Of a stretch of 64,000 bases of DNA, positions 37,201-44,965 are shown in pieces. Both the position numbers and the translations under genes were made by a program. The first letter of the stretch is position 1, and every line of letters starts with the position of its first letter. The DNA is from Saturnia japonica (taxonomy: Eukaryota > Arthropoda > Insecta > Lepidoptera > Saturniidae), in assembly GCA_033032175.1 (NCBI GenBank), contig CM065307.1, forward strand, positions 2,294,001 through 2,358,000. Direction: 5' to 3'. The notes beneath the pieces are model-generated. The model was not told the DNA's origin, ran no database searches, and saw only the letters and a list, made by a program, of their open reading frames with translations.

Positions 37201-39146
37201 TGCGATGTTATAGTGTACTTAATTCATAATTATAATTCCATTTTATATAATTCAATTGATTTTCTTATTTCAATTAAATATTATACTGAATAGGTATGAG
37301 CAATGTATTTGTTGCATATCTAAAATAAAAAATAAAAAAAAAAAATATATGAGGAGACAATTTCACACACGGCTATTTAATTCCAAACTAAGCAAAGCTT
37401 GTAATATGGTAACTAAACAGCTGATATACATACATATATAGATATTTAACACCCAGACACACAACTGACGTTTATGCTCATCACACAAATTCAGTCATGG
37501 GCGGGGATCGAACCCGCTACCTCTCGGCTCAATAGTAGCGTTTACTACCACTGCGCCACGAGGCCTAAATCTAAATCTTATTGTAAAATGATTCAAATGT
37601 ATTCTCAATGGTTCTATTTACCAGCAACCCAAATGAATCGCAACGCCAGGAATCAGTCCTACCCATCTCAAGAGAAAGAAACAAATACAAGAGTATCGTA
37701 TGGGATGAATATGATACTTTACATCAAAAGTATCTAGAAATAGGTAAGGATAGTTAACATATTAAATAAATTCTCAGGTGTTATCTTTAAATTAGTTACA
37801 ATATACTCTGAAATTTTAAACAAGCTAAACGCAGAAAAATGTTATAAACTTTTATATAGAATTCCAACAACTCAATTTAAAAATTCTGTAATATATACAA
37901 TGTAGGAAATTTGAAAGTGAGCTATGTAATTTAGGTCAGCTGTAATAAAAAAGTAGCGGACCATTTTACTTCCATAATATTCAGTGGTAATCCACAAAAG
38001 ACAGAATTTAATCTAACCAGCCGCGTATCCTAAAGCAATGTCAATTGTAAAGTAAATTGCCTCGACCTTTTTCATTCACCGCAAAGTAATTTAGCCGCGT
38101 ACCTTACCCTTTTCACAATAAATTCCGTTGCAGGGATGAAGCCGCGGATGAAAAACCATTACCGGGCACATCAGCTGTCCGTCTGGCTTCGGTTAATCCC
38201 GGAAATCCACCGGGCGGGAATGAAGGACGTGGTTGCTAAGCACAACCTTTTTAGGAACCACAACGACCCGGAGCTGTATGACGGTTTGGTGCGACCGGAC
38301 CCCTTGACTCGAGCTAATTATTTCGATCCAACTCTTGAACTATACCGCAAACCAATCTACAATGTAACATTGGACATACCGTCAACAACTATGGACACTT
38401 ATGTCACCACTTGCATTAGCGTTATGTCAGCTCGCCCAGGATCTGCAGTCACTCAGAACCACATCCGTAATAACACTAACACACAAGACGAATCAACCTT
38501 AGAAGTCGCTGGATACACAGCTTACTCCACAGCTTTGAGCGTAACGATAGCTATCGGATGCTCTCTACTAATCCTAAATGTTTTAATATTCGCTGGTGTT
38601 TATTATCAAAGAGATAAAACTCGGTTGCAAGTTAAAGCGCTTCAGCAGCAGCAAAAACGGAATCACAATTCGACGTTCGATAGTGTATCTTCGAAACACC
38701 CTCACTATTTTGTTGGGCATTCGCAAAGTTCCAGCACTATTGTCGATATTGATCATCAAGATAAAAACGCTATTATAGCCATGACAAACAGAGTTCCGCA
38801 TTTCACCAATAGTAATTGTCCAAATGTTTGTCATACCGGGATTCAGATGTCCAACTTATCTCAAAAAGCTAGCCCTCCATCGAACAGAGGTCAATGTACA
38901 ACTTTGCCACGAAAAGTTGGGTTTAGTTATCAACAACCGAATCAAATTTGTAACTCGTCAAATTGCATGACGTTGCCGAAGAATGCGACGTTTAGCGCAG
39001 GCAACCTACCCGACGTACAAGCTCAGACGTGTCAAAGTCAGGGGTCAGGGAACGGATCAGCTTTGACGCCATCGTCACCACAGTCACAGCATTTCTCTCA
39101 AAAACCGAGAGTTCCTCAAGCTGCAATGTCGGAAATGAACGTATGA
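15909..39146 (+). CDS. Nlg: neuroligin, ten coding exons
   Basis: Neuroligins are postsynaptic adhesion proteins that bind neurexins across the synapse. Joining exons 15909-16219, 17755-17972, 27753-27905, 30011-30211, 31068-31566, 35014-35104, 36563-36736, 36999-37150, 37625-37743 and 38134-39146 gives 2931 bases, or 976 residues plus stop, with every junction GT-AG and in phase. Order in the protein: hydrophobic signal-like segment (residues 37-46), cholinesterase-like fold with YLGVPYATPPTG, SEDCLYMNIYTP, IHGESFEWNSGNVYDG, NYRLGILGFL, GGDAGNVTMLGHGSGAA and HGEELPYLFGAPLV. A stalk, a transmembrane helix (about 771-797) and a cytoplasmic tail follow. The nucleophile position (about residue 277) is Gly, so no esterase activity is expected, as known for neuroligins. 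The subtype among insect neuroligins cannot be fixed by eye. Confidence 0.95.
16220..17754 (+). other. neuroligin intron 1
   Basis: Non-coding, 1535 bases, GTGAGT to AAAG. It contains the minus-strand Helitron at 16745-17110 and otherwise AT-rich sequence. Confidence 0.85.
16745..17110 (-). mobile_element. short non-autonomous Helitron, copy H1
   Basis: On the minus strand the element begins TCTATATATA, just after an A, and ends GCGATCGCTAG just before a T. This is the TC...CTRR structure with insertion between A and T that defines Helitrons. About 13 bases before the CTAG is the small hairpin GTCGAATTTCGAC, another Helitron hallmark. There is no ORF. Three more copies lie at 27076-27415, 45546-45900 and 46984-47331. 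Confidence 0.85.
17755..17972 (+). CDS. Nlg: neuroligin coding exon 2
   Basis: Residues 104-177. It opens RFAPTRAPAPWDEVKTVDQM and includes PVCPQRLPD and NQSEDCLYMNIYTP, whose two cysteines form the first conserved disulfide of the cholinesterase fold. Possible N-glycosylation sites are NET and NQS. The donor is GTAAAT and one base of the next codon is left. The exon 2/3 boundary is close to the place where vertebrate neuroligins carry alternative insert A. Confidence 0.95.
21340..21987 (+). mobile_element. RTE LINE, 5'-truncated 3' end
   Basis: The plus strand reads VDDYVSPG, then IFSSTIPQSLYTKVLHQCVL, KHGTVTWSLNMGLIRKFKV, MERAVLGVSLRDRIRN and ARFKWQ. In a second frame it reads GHVAHRTGDRWG, then LEWRLRTRRRSVGRP, TKWTDDLVKFAGSRWM and DQYLWRSFGDAYV. 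These are the last part of an RTE reverse transcriptase, in order. It ends in an ATGATGATGATGA short tandem repeat, the usual RTE tail. At least one stop or frameshift breaks it. Confidence 0.9.
21994..22415 (+). repeat. possible solo LTR or other TE end with internal direct repeats
   Basis: Directly after the RTE tail is a stretch starting TTTGTGGCGACATCTCTCGC. It holds two copies of GACGCATCCTACAT(T/C)GCG (22022-22039 and 22069-22086, offset 47), then a TATA-like GAGTATATATACAAG at about 22110 and a GC-richer part. The layout recalls the U3 promoter region of an LTR. No TG...CA ends with a target duplication were confirmed and no gag-pol is present. Confidence 0.3.
22440..22700 (+). mobile_element. 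LINE 3' untranslated fragment
   Basis: The segment contains ATCGCAGCCAAATGATCTTG, AGAGCTCCTTGGGGTAGAGG, GGTCAGCAACGGGTTAGTGA, TGGTATTACAGACGTCCATA and TTACCATCAGGCGGGCCTTA, followed by TGCTTGCTTACCATCTGTGC. The same order appears in degraded form at 43494-43985. I recognise this as a frequent LINE 3' end in Lepidoptera (from memory). The ORFs on both strands here are chance. Confidence 0.6.
23566..23800 (+). repeat. dispersed repeat R2, second copy
   Basis: Starts AAGTTTGTTTGTTTGTTAAA, then ACACGCTAATCTCTGGAACT and CCAATCGGATTTGAA. It shares the R2 opening with 1510-1760 and is cut or diverged further on. Confidence 0.5.
24123..24175 (+). other. small GC-rich island in intron 2, possible cryptic exon
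   Basis: About 45 bases around GATGGAGCGTGGCGGCACTG stand out from AT-rich surroundings. They are preceded by an AG (TTATGGTAG) and followed by GGTAAAA. In the phase needed after exon 2 the reading stays open (YTDVMERGGTGRRG), but a 53-base exon would not keep the downstream frame. It could equally be a repeat fragment. Confidence 0.2.
26160..26345. repeat. GC-rich patch with nested palindromes
   Basis: The patch contains GGATATCCGCGGATACGGAT followed by ATTGATATCCGGTATATCCG: several overlapping self-complementary GGATATCC-like units. Related words (ATCCGTATCCACGGG) occur at 27500-27535. It may be a TE remnant. The ORF reading across it has no recognised motif. Confidence 0.35.
26905..27035 (-). 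mobile_element. LINE 3' end, same family as the 3-7 kb LINE
   Basis: The plus strand shows TTTTTTATTCAATTTAGGCT, GAATGTCAAAACACTACTAC, CGGTTCGGAAAACATCCCAG and AGAAACTCGACCGGGTTTAT. These match, in order, the 3' untranslated part of the large LINE at 3110-3225. Only the 3' end is present. Confidence 0.75.
27076..27415 (-). mobile_element. short non-autonomous Helitron, copy H2
   Basis: On the minus strand it starts TCTATATATTAATACGTAAA and ends GGGCGACCGCTAG, next to a T. The internal sequence matches H1 throughout (GACTGTGAGATTTGGCATGG, AGTGACAGCAAGTGATGTAG). Its edge lies 337 bases before neuroligin exon 3. Confidence 0.85.
27753..27905 (+). CDS. Nlg: neuroligin coding exon 3
   Basis: Residues 177-228; 153 bases, so it is symmetric (phase 1-1) and could be skipped without shifting the frame. 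It encodes YPVVIFIHGESFEWNSGN, VYDGAVLASYAGLVVITI and NYRLGILG, the oxyanion-loop and core-strand region of the cholinesterase-like domain. The acceptor is TTTTGTTTCAG and the donor GTGAGT. Confidence 0.95.
27906..30010 (+). other. neuroligin intron 3
   Basis: Non-coding, 2105 bases. AT-rich; a minus-strand ORF at 28957-29244 has no family motif. No repeat was matched with confidence. Confidence 0.8.
30011..30211 (+). CDS. Nlg: neuroligin coding exon 4, nucleophile-elbow region
   Basis: Residues 228-295; 201 bases, symmetric phase 1-1. It encodes GFLNANPIPHLKARVANYGL, MDQIAALHWVQQNIALFGGD and AGNVTMLGHGSGAACINFLM. The esterase motif GxSxG reads GHGSG, so the catalytic serine is replaced by glycine at about residue 277. 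NVT is a possible glycosylation site. The donor is GTGAGA. Confidence 0.95.
30212..31067 (+). other. neuroligin intron 4
   Basis: Non-coding, 856 bases, AT-rich, no repeat recognised. Confidence 0.8.
31068..31566 (+). CDS. Nlg: neuroligin coding exon 5
   Basis: Residues 295-461, the largest exon in the ectodomain. It opens GLFHRAILLSGSALSSWALV and continues VEDPVSYSVQLAKQSNC, VDCLREVPLEEL, AFGPSVDGVVV, and KYDLLFGVVTSEALWKF. The acidic residue of the ancestral esterase triad is kept (E in VVTSEALW). SNC and VDC form the expected second disulfide pair. The donor is GTAGGT and two bases of the last codon are left. Plus- and minus-strand ORFs that overlap its 3' end are shadows. Confidence 0.95.
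31567..35013 (+). other. neuroligin intron 5
   Basis: Non-coding, 3447 bases. At 33040-33122 lies a fragment ending CGGACGAAGACAGCTAGT, and at 34008-34190 one starting ACCAGCTTGCGCTCCACGGT. Both resemble ends of lepidopteran dispersed repeats, but the assignments are weak. The remainder is AT-rich without features. Confidence 0.7.
35014..35104 (+). CDS. Nlg: neuroligin coding exon 6
   Basis: Residues 461-491. It encodes TYVRNAYTYHLSEIFFTIVN and EYTDWERTVQ, matching the helix after the catalytic-acid region in insect neuroligins. The acceptor is TTGTTACAG and the donor GTAAGT, leaving the frame in phase 0. The exon is short but the junction amino acids fit on both sides. Confidence 0.93.
35105..36562 (+). 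other. neuroligin intron 6
   Basis: Non-coding, 1458 bases. Its first part (35120-35300) resembles repeat R2 (ATATGTTTGTTTGTTTAACT, then TATAGCCTCTGAATC). No other repeat was recognised. Confidence 0.75.
36563..36736 (+). CDS. Nlg: neuroligin coding exon 7
   Basis: Residues 492-549; 174 bases, phase 0-0. It encodes HPINTRDAAVLALSDAQYVA, PLVQTGDFLSVA, and NAFFYVFDYQTKDGDYPQ. DAQYVAPLVQ and FFYVFDYQT are hallmark neuroligin stretches. The acceptor is AATCACTAG and the donor GTAATT. Confidence 0.94.
36737..36998 (+). other. neuroligin intron 7
   Basis: Non-coding, 262 bases, with a standard CATGTTTCAG acceptor. The reading frame runs open through its last part by chance. Confidence 0.85.
36999..37150 (+). 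CDS. Nlg: neuroligin coding exon 8
   Basis: Residues 550-600. It encodes RMGSVHGEELPYLFGAPLVE, GLGHFPKNYTKSEIALSEAF and IQYMANFVKTG. The histidine of the ancestral esterase triad is kept in VHGEELPYLFG. NYT is a possible glycosylation site. The donor is GTAAGT, leaving two bases of a Gly codon. Confidence 0.95.
37151..37624 (+). other. neuroligin intron 8
   Basis: Non-coding, 474 bases, more than half of it made up by the minus-strand SINE of the second type at 37300-37570. Only about 50 bases separate the SINE from the exon 9 acceptor. Confidence 0.85.
37300..37570 (-). mobile_element. tRNA-derived SINE, second type (S2)
   Basis: On the minus strand it begins GGCCTCGTGGCGCAGTGGTA, with an A box (TGGCGCAGTGG). 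A B box (GCGGGTTCGATCCCCGCCC) follows, then an unrelated body, and an A-rich end corresponds to plus-strand AAAATAAAAAATAAAAAAAA at about 37320. The head resembles a tRNA, but the acceptor stem has no complementary 3' strand, so it is not a tRNA gene. Confidence 0.8.
37625..37743 (+). CDS. Nlg: neuroligin coding exon 9
   Basis: Residues 600-640. It encodes GNPNESQRQESVLPISRERN, then YKSIVWDEYDTLHQKYLEIG. The GNPN start and the WDEYDTLHQKYLEIG block are typical of the end of the neuroligin cholinesterase-like domain. The acceptor is TTTACCAG and the donor GTAAGG. Exon length is 119 bases. Confidence 0.94.
37744..38133 (+). other. neuroligin intron 9
   Basis: Non-coding, 390 bases, GTAAGG to CCGTTGCAG, no repeat recognised. 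Confidence 0.85.
38134..39146 (+). CDS. Nlg: neuroligin coding exon 10: stalk, membrane helix, cytoplasmic tail
   Basis: Residues 640-976 and the TGA at 39144-39146. It starts MKPRMKNHYRAHQLSVWLRL and IPEIHRAGM, the last conserved ectodomain block. A stalk follows with sites such as NVT and NNT, then a hydrophobic helix (STALSVTIAIGCSLLILNVL, about residues 771-797) with YYQRDKTR as the inner stop-transfer. The cytoplasmic tail of about 180 residues is rich in Ser, Gln and Asn. It carries a QQQQKR stretch and two copies of an 11-residue motif (CTTLPRKVGFS at 38895-38927 and CMTLPKNATFS at 38964-38996). The C-terminus MNV fits a weak class II PDZ ligand, unlike the TTRV end of vertebrate neuroligins. 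Confidence 0.95.
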
Positions 39147-40890
39147 GATATGGACGATATTTACAATTATGTGTAAAATTGACACAAGTGAAGTGAATTT
39201 GGACAAATCATGATTGTAAATATCGTAAAACAATTTGTATATAGTGAATAATATGTAATATTATATACATAATTATATATGAAAGTTTTTAAGGTTTATA
39301 GATAGATATATTAATTAGTAATTATAAGACACCTCTATTATGCGAAACATTCATATTAAATCAATAATCGGAAAAGATTAAAGTCAAGACTCATATAGGT
39401 ATCAACATTTTAATAGCCGAATGAGCCCACACAATTTTCACTGAAACCTTATATTGCAAAGGAACAAAAATTTGAAATGCACATAGTTCCACCAGAATAA
39501 GATTTGACTTTTGCAACTGGAGTTTGCCATTATCAAAACAAATCAATTTAAAACAAAATAGTCTTGCCGGTCCAAGAAATCTAATGATAGTAACAAAACT
39601 AAATTAATCCGGGAGTTGATCTTTTGGAAAAATAAATGTTTTTTTCATGAAACATCATAGAAAGTGATTTAAAAATATATTCTTTAAAATCAACTAAAAA
39701 AACACGACACAAAACGTGTCATTATGGTCCCGTGACGTCATCATTCATGTTATATGTCATTTTGTATGATCTGTTATCAAATGTGATAACTTACGTAAGA
39801 GTCTAACTTTCCTATTTTCTGAATGGTGACGTTACGTTTTCTAATCGGTGTTTCAAATTTTACTCACAGACAAAAAATATTAATTTTCCAAAGCGAAAAT
39901 TAAATAAATAAAAAATGACTTTTTTAGATTTGTATTGTTTTAGGCTTCTTATCTATAGACCAATATTACACAATAAATTACTTTAATTTTTAAACATACA
40001 AGAACGTACGTACGGGCACACAGTTTTTTGCAGACAAAATTAGCATCACATAAGCATTAAGCACTTATGAATAGAGATAAAAAATAGTAACCATATAACC
40101 TCATGGGTCGCAATACCACTGCAAAGGGCGTACGACTCAGCATAAGCTATATTCCTCTCTTAGTGATCTCCCGATTTTTAATACTATATTGTGCTTTCCG
40201 TCAATGACAGTCTCAATTGACTAATACCATCGTGGATTACGTTAAGCCGGTACATGGGAATATATATCTTTTAAAGATACCAAACCAGTAGATGCTTGGC
40301 GATATGTATTCATCTTCAGAGTGGTAGCTAATGCCCAGGCGACTGTTTAAAATACCACACCCCTATGATACTGTAGGATTTCTTTTCCAACCGTGCTCCC
40401 TCTGAAACTTTAAATGTTTCGATTTTTGATAACACTATTTTAAGACTAACTCCAAAGGATTGTTTTACGAGAAAATTTTTGATGGTTTTTAATTACTTTA
40501 TGTCAAATTTGAAGAACTGTTTCACATAATAGACAATAATACTAAATAGTTTACGATAACTCCAAATTATTGTAAGTTAAAGAAAATGGTATGTCGTGTA
40601 AAGTTTATCGTTATTCTTGTAAATATGTAACTTTTCGTAATATACTACTTTATTGTATTTATTATTTAAAATTAATTCCATTCAAAATGGATTTAATAAA
40701 AAAAAATTATATAATAATTTGAATTGATTTTGAAACATTTATATAATAATTTTCTTCTTTTCCTAAAGGATTAATGATATTTCATTGCCTGTCATTGAAA
40801 CAAATGAATTACCAAGTGTATACCTACCTACATTTATGAATAAATAGTTAGTGTTGTATTTATAATGTAATAATTTTATTAAAACTTATT
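39147..40890 (+). other. neuroligin 3' untranslated and flanking region
   Basis: AT-rich DNA with no coding sequence. The transcript end is expected here; candidate polyadenylation signals include AATAAA at 39631 and others near 39903 and 39970. No repeat was matched. Confidence 0.5.
39631..39636 (+). terminator. candidate polyadenylation signal AATAAA
   Basis: The first canonical AATAAA downstream of the neuroligin stop that is followed at once by a T-rich stretch (TGTTTTTTTC). It would give a 3' untranslated region of about 500 bases. Other AATAAA words further on are equally possible. Confidence 0.35.
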
Positions 40891-40896
40891 TAATTT

Positions 40897-41475
40897 TTAG
40901 GGTTCCGTATCTCAAAAGAAAAAAGGGAACCCTTATAGGATCGCTTTGTTTTCCGTCTGCCTGTCAGTCAAGACCCTCTTTCGCAGGTATGCGTGGAGCT
41001 ATTAAGTTGAAATTAATATCAAATATTGGAGCTGTGAAAAAATCAAACTTCTAATTTTACCCAATCAAATGATACTGCCATCTATGCCGTATATTTCAAC
41101 ACTCGCAAATGAAATCAAAACTTACAAGTACTTCTCGTTGAACTAGAACCATGAAATTCGGCAAAAAGCAATTTCTTAAAAGATAAGTAAAAGAAAAAAT
41201 CCGAAAATCGTAATTTTCTAATTTCATCACAAAAAGAAATTATATTACAAAATTATTTGCAGTTGATAAACCAACTGCGGCTTAAATTTCGATGTAAGGG
41301 GACAACAGTTTTCTATTGGCAGAGTTAAGTTTGTTCCTCAATATAGCTTATATTTTTGTTAGAATTTTTTGGTACTTTCTTCAGTAAGGTAACCTAATTG
41401 TTTTAATGAATGTGGCTGTACAATTATGGAACTGTCAGTGCGCGAATCCGACTCGCACTTGGCTAGTTTTTTTTA
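40897..41475 (+). repeat. lepidopteran dispersed element (GGTTCCGTA ... GACTCGCACTTGG)
   Basis: It opens TTAGGGTTCCGTATCTCAAA, with a short inverted echo (AAAGGGAACCCTTATAGGAT), and ends GAATCCGACTCGCACTTGGC followed by TAGTTTTTTT. I know this start and end pair as a very common repeat in moth and butterfly genomes (from memory). It carries no ORF. Its presence supports the host assignment. Confidence 0.65.
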
Positions 41476-41734
41476 ATCTAATGAAGTATTTATAACGGTA
41501 CATTTCTTTTTATCAAATTTCATACTGTAAAAGTTATTAAATTAAAAATACTTAAAAAAAAATTAAATATTGTGTAAAATTCTTGGTATTTCAAAAATTA
41601 TTTTATTTAATTAATATTAGTACTCAACTCAAATATCAACATAAATAAGAATCTCATATGTTTGATTGATTTTTTTTTTTTTTTTTTTCGAAATCAATAC
41701 ATAAATAATACAAAACAGTTATTAACAAAAAAGA

Positions 41735-41975
41735 AAAACAACTTCAATAATTTTGAAAAGTTTCCTTGTATATCTTCGAAGTTGAAGGTCCAATGACAAT
41801 GAAATTAAAATAGGACCACACTTAAGGTATCCCATATCCAACAAAAAAAGAATCATCCAAATCGGTTCATAAACAAAGAAGTTATGGCTGGACATCCATA
41901 AAAAAAAATATACATTCGAACTGAGTACATAAGACGGATGTATTTTGTTGATGTCTGTTAAACAATACAATAAAT
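41735..41975 (+). repeat. dispersed repeat R3, first copy
   Basis: Contains TCTTCGAAGTTGAAGGTCCA, ATCATCCAAATCGGTTCATA and ACATTCGAACTGAGTAC. The same order occurs at 48085-48250 and 57790-58005. The minus-strand ORF across it is a shadow. Confidence 0.6.
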
Positions 41976-42944
41976 GACACTTCCCAGTTACAATAATATT
42001 AAAAAAAGTAAAATTTAAGATTTATTAGTAATTTCAAACTGTATTCAGAGTTGTATGTGATAATTATAACGTATAATTTACAAACACATTTAAACAAAAA
42101 TAACTTAAATATATAATAATACTTAATTATTCTTCTTTACTTTTTGTAGTAGGTTCATACCGCTGCCGTAATCTACAATTTTTTTCCTAAATGTGTAAAA
42201 AATATATGTTTATATGTATTGTATTTCAAATTATTTGTTTTTAATATTAAATAAATAAACTGAAGCCGTTATTAATAAAAAGATTTCATTATTTAAATAG
42301 TTAAATTTTAACTTTATATATTTGTGAAGTGAAACTTCTTAGGCGGCGATTCGTGGAATTGAAGATGCTAGAAACACAGGATGGTAAGTTGACTTAAGCT
42401 TATTAGTTGGTTTGACGTCAATTCTATCCTAAACGATTTTTAACAGAACCACGTAAGTTAGTCTGTGGATTTTCTATGATATAGTACCCTTCAATTTAGT
42501 AGAAATATGTTGGTGGTGGTGATATGACTCTTTTCCCAGTTATCGTATTCCCTCTTTCCTTAACACAGAGGAAGTTTAGTATAAATATAAATGAAAACCA
42601 AAAATTGAATGTATAACATTATATAAATCGGCATCCTGAAAGAGAAAGAGCATAAGTATACGCTTGCATTAGAACGAGGTAGGGACGCAAAACCATTTTC
42701 TATTGTATTATCGGCCTAAGTAAATCTATTAAACGTATAAATAATATAAATATTGTAAAATTCATCTGCATAAATTAACCTCCAAAAGTATTTCAAAACG
42801 AAATTGGTTTCGACTATTTAATAAAAAATTGTGTATCGAACTGTCAATCGATATCACTCTATATTTGCTTTTCAATGTTCGTTTGTAAATAAAATAATAC
42901 GCATAGTCAAAATTGTAATTTTTGGGACATGTTATATTCCATAC

Positions 42945-43440
42945 TAGCTAGCGCTATTCTCGCAGGTTCGCTCACTTCATAGTTAAATTATTTCCCATTT
43001 TTATGTTTTATTTTTCGATTGGAACTGAATAGCTAAATAACAAAAATCTTCAAGAATAATGAATTTTCATACAAATTATAATTCCCTTTTTCACCACCTC
43101 AGGGGTTGAGTTTCCAAAAATCCTTCCTAGTGCTCATCTACAGTGTAAAAAGGAACCCGCATGCAAAATTTCACTGTATCAAGCCCAGAAGTTTGAGCTA
43201 TTCTTGCAGTTTTTCTCGCATCATAGTTAAATTATCTCCCATTATAAATGTTTTATTTTCCATTGTAACGGAATAGATAAATACCAAAAATCTTCAAAAA
43301 CGTCGAGGTTTCACACAAATTTTCATCCCTCTTTCACACCTTAGGGGTTGAATTTCCAAAAAAATATTCTACAACGTAAAACAAAATTTTACTGTACCAG
43401 ACTCAGTAGTTTTTTAATCAGTTAAGATAGTTAGGGCATA
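42945..43440 (+). repeat. dispersed repeat in two tandem partial copies
   Basis: Unit 1 (about 42953-43195) and unit 2 (about 43200-43440) share, in order, TTCGCTC...CATAGTTAAATTAT, TCCCATT...ATGTTTTATTTT, CAAAAATCTTCAA, CACC..AGGGGTTGA(A/G)TTTCCAAAAA and a final CAAAATTT(C/T)ACTGTA. The units differ at many places, so the duplication is old or the two copies inserted separately. Confidence 0.6.
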
Positions 43441-43493
43441 AAGAAATGTCTTTGAAGATTTCTTTCTATTTATACTTTCACCCTAAAGAAAAT

Positions 43494-43985
43494 TGCAGCC
43501 AAATAAACTTTTGGTGTATTCCTGTGGTGAGTTGGGTTTCCAAAACTCCTTGGGGTAGATAATTTCATAGTCGGCAAGGCGTAATGATATATACCTATGT
43601 TATTACAAACATAAATAAACTAGGGTAGCAGCCTACCTTCAAGCAGCTTTTTGAAGACTCCGCGTCGATCGACGTGAGTTCGAATACTTGCAACGAGCCT
43701 GAGATTTCTGTGAAGGAAAATATCGTGATGAAACCATAGTATGGTGGTAGATCCTTTTCTAATGCCCGTCTGGCTAGCTATCACCATCAAGTTAAAAATC
43801 TGTCGCCAATAACCAATAGGTTAGTTCCGGTAGCTGCACTTGGAAGCCAGTATCTCAATAAGCTTAACGTATTACCGTCTTGGGACACATCATTACTTAA
43901 GATCAGGGAGATGGTGGTAGTAACGTTAAACCTATAAAGTTAAAAAAAGGCGGCACCGTATGCTTGTTTGTCTCCTTAGTTTTTT
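43494..43985 (+). mobile_element. LINE 3' fragment interrupted by an S1 SINE
   Basis: The left part (43494-43640) has GCAGCCAAATAAACTTTTGG, CAAAACTCCTTGGGGTAGAT and GTCGGCAAGGCGTAATGATA. The right part (43948-43985) has GGCGGCACCGTATGCTTGTT. Together they match the uninterrupted fragment at 22440-22700, where the GGTAGAGG and GGCGGGCC blocks are joined. The SINE lies between them. Confidence 0.6.
43645..43948 (+). mobile_element. tRNA-derived SINE (S1), nested, lacks the A box
   Basis: Begins AGACTCCGCGTCGATCGACG with a B box (GTGAGTTCGAATACTTG) and runs through GATGAAACCATAGTATGGTG, GCTGCACTTGGAAGCCAG and AAGCTTAACGTATTACCGTC to an A-rich end at AAAAAAAGG. The A box expected upstream is absent. 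Confidence 0.75.
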
Positions 43986-44059
43986 ATAAACGAGTCAGCC
44001 AATTATTCTTTTATATCTGCAGAAGATAATACTTTATGCTATGTTGGCTAAGGTTTCAT

Positions 44060-44185
44060 ATCGTTACCGTAATGTTCATTTGTAGAACCGCGTCTTGGCC
44101 AGTGAGTTTTCTTCTTCCTTAGAACATCTGATCCTTCAAACATAGTGAAGAGATATTAGCAGAATTGTAGATATTTCTGTGGCCG
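44060..44185 (+). mobile_element. LINE reverse-transcriptase C-terminal remnant
   Basis: CTTGGCCAGTGAGTTTTCTT and GATCCTTCAAACATAGTGAA with GAGATATT align with the better-kept copies at 48710 and 50740 (LLPASIFPP ... FKREVKRYL). The reading is broken. Confidence 0.45.
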
Positions 44186-44787
44186 TTGATATTTTTGGAT
44201 TGAATTGTGGTTTAATTCATAACAAACATTCTTTAAGTCCTGAAAATAATTACTTCAGAACAGCAGTTTCGTAAAAATTGGATTTCAACTTAGAAATTAT
44301 ATGCCCATAGGTTGCAGTAAGTTTTAATAATTTTGGGCAAAAAAATCTCAGCGTAAAGAAGTAAACCACACGATTTAATAAGGCTCTGATAACTTTATGG
44401 GTTTTCTGATCCGAGCTGTAAAAAGGAATATTATTGGACTCTGATTATTGGCTCTTTAACGTCCACATAAACAGTGAGCAAATGGTCTTATATAAAATTT
44501 TATTTGTTTATCATTATTCAATAGAATTTCTTTGAATGGTTTAGTTTTATTTCTCAGATAAACATAATTGTTTTAGTTTTTTGTTGATTTCCTAAAATAA
44601 TCTCAAATAAGCTTAAATAACAATATATCAGAGCACTATGTTTAAATACATCTTATATTATTTTTAAAGATATATGTAATCTATTAAAAAATATCGGTAC
44701 TCCATGTTATAGAATTACTTTGTAAATAATCAATGCACTTTGTAAAATAAGACTTATATTTTACTTTGTTGGTAATGTTGTAAAAAA

Positions 44788-44965
44788 TAATCCTAGGGCT
44801 TTTTTAATAGTCATCTGGCTAGCTACCACCGTCAAGTTTAAAATCTGTCGCCAAACACCAATAGGTGTATTCCGGCAGATGCACTTGAGAGCCAGTCTTC
44901 CATTAGGCTTTGCTTGCTACCATCTTGGGACACAACGCTAAATCTATAATGAAAAAAAAAAATTA
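44788..44965 (+). mobile_element. tRNA-derived SINE (S1), 3' half
   Basis: Contains CATCTGGCTAGCTACCACCG, TCGCCAAACACCAATAGGTG, GCACTTGAGAGCCAGTCTTC and ACCATCTTGGGACACAACGC, then an A-rich end. The promoter half is missing. Confidence 0.75.

Noticed and set aside
37494..37570. tRNA gene on the minus strand
   Set aside because: A and B boxes are good, but the 5' acceptor strand GGCCTCG has no partner at the 3' end and the sequence runs on into a SINE body.
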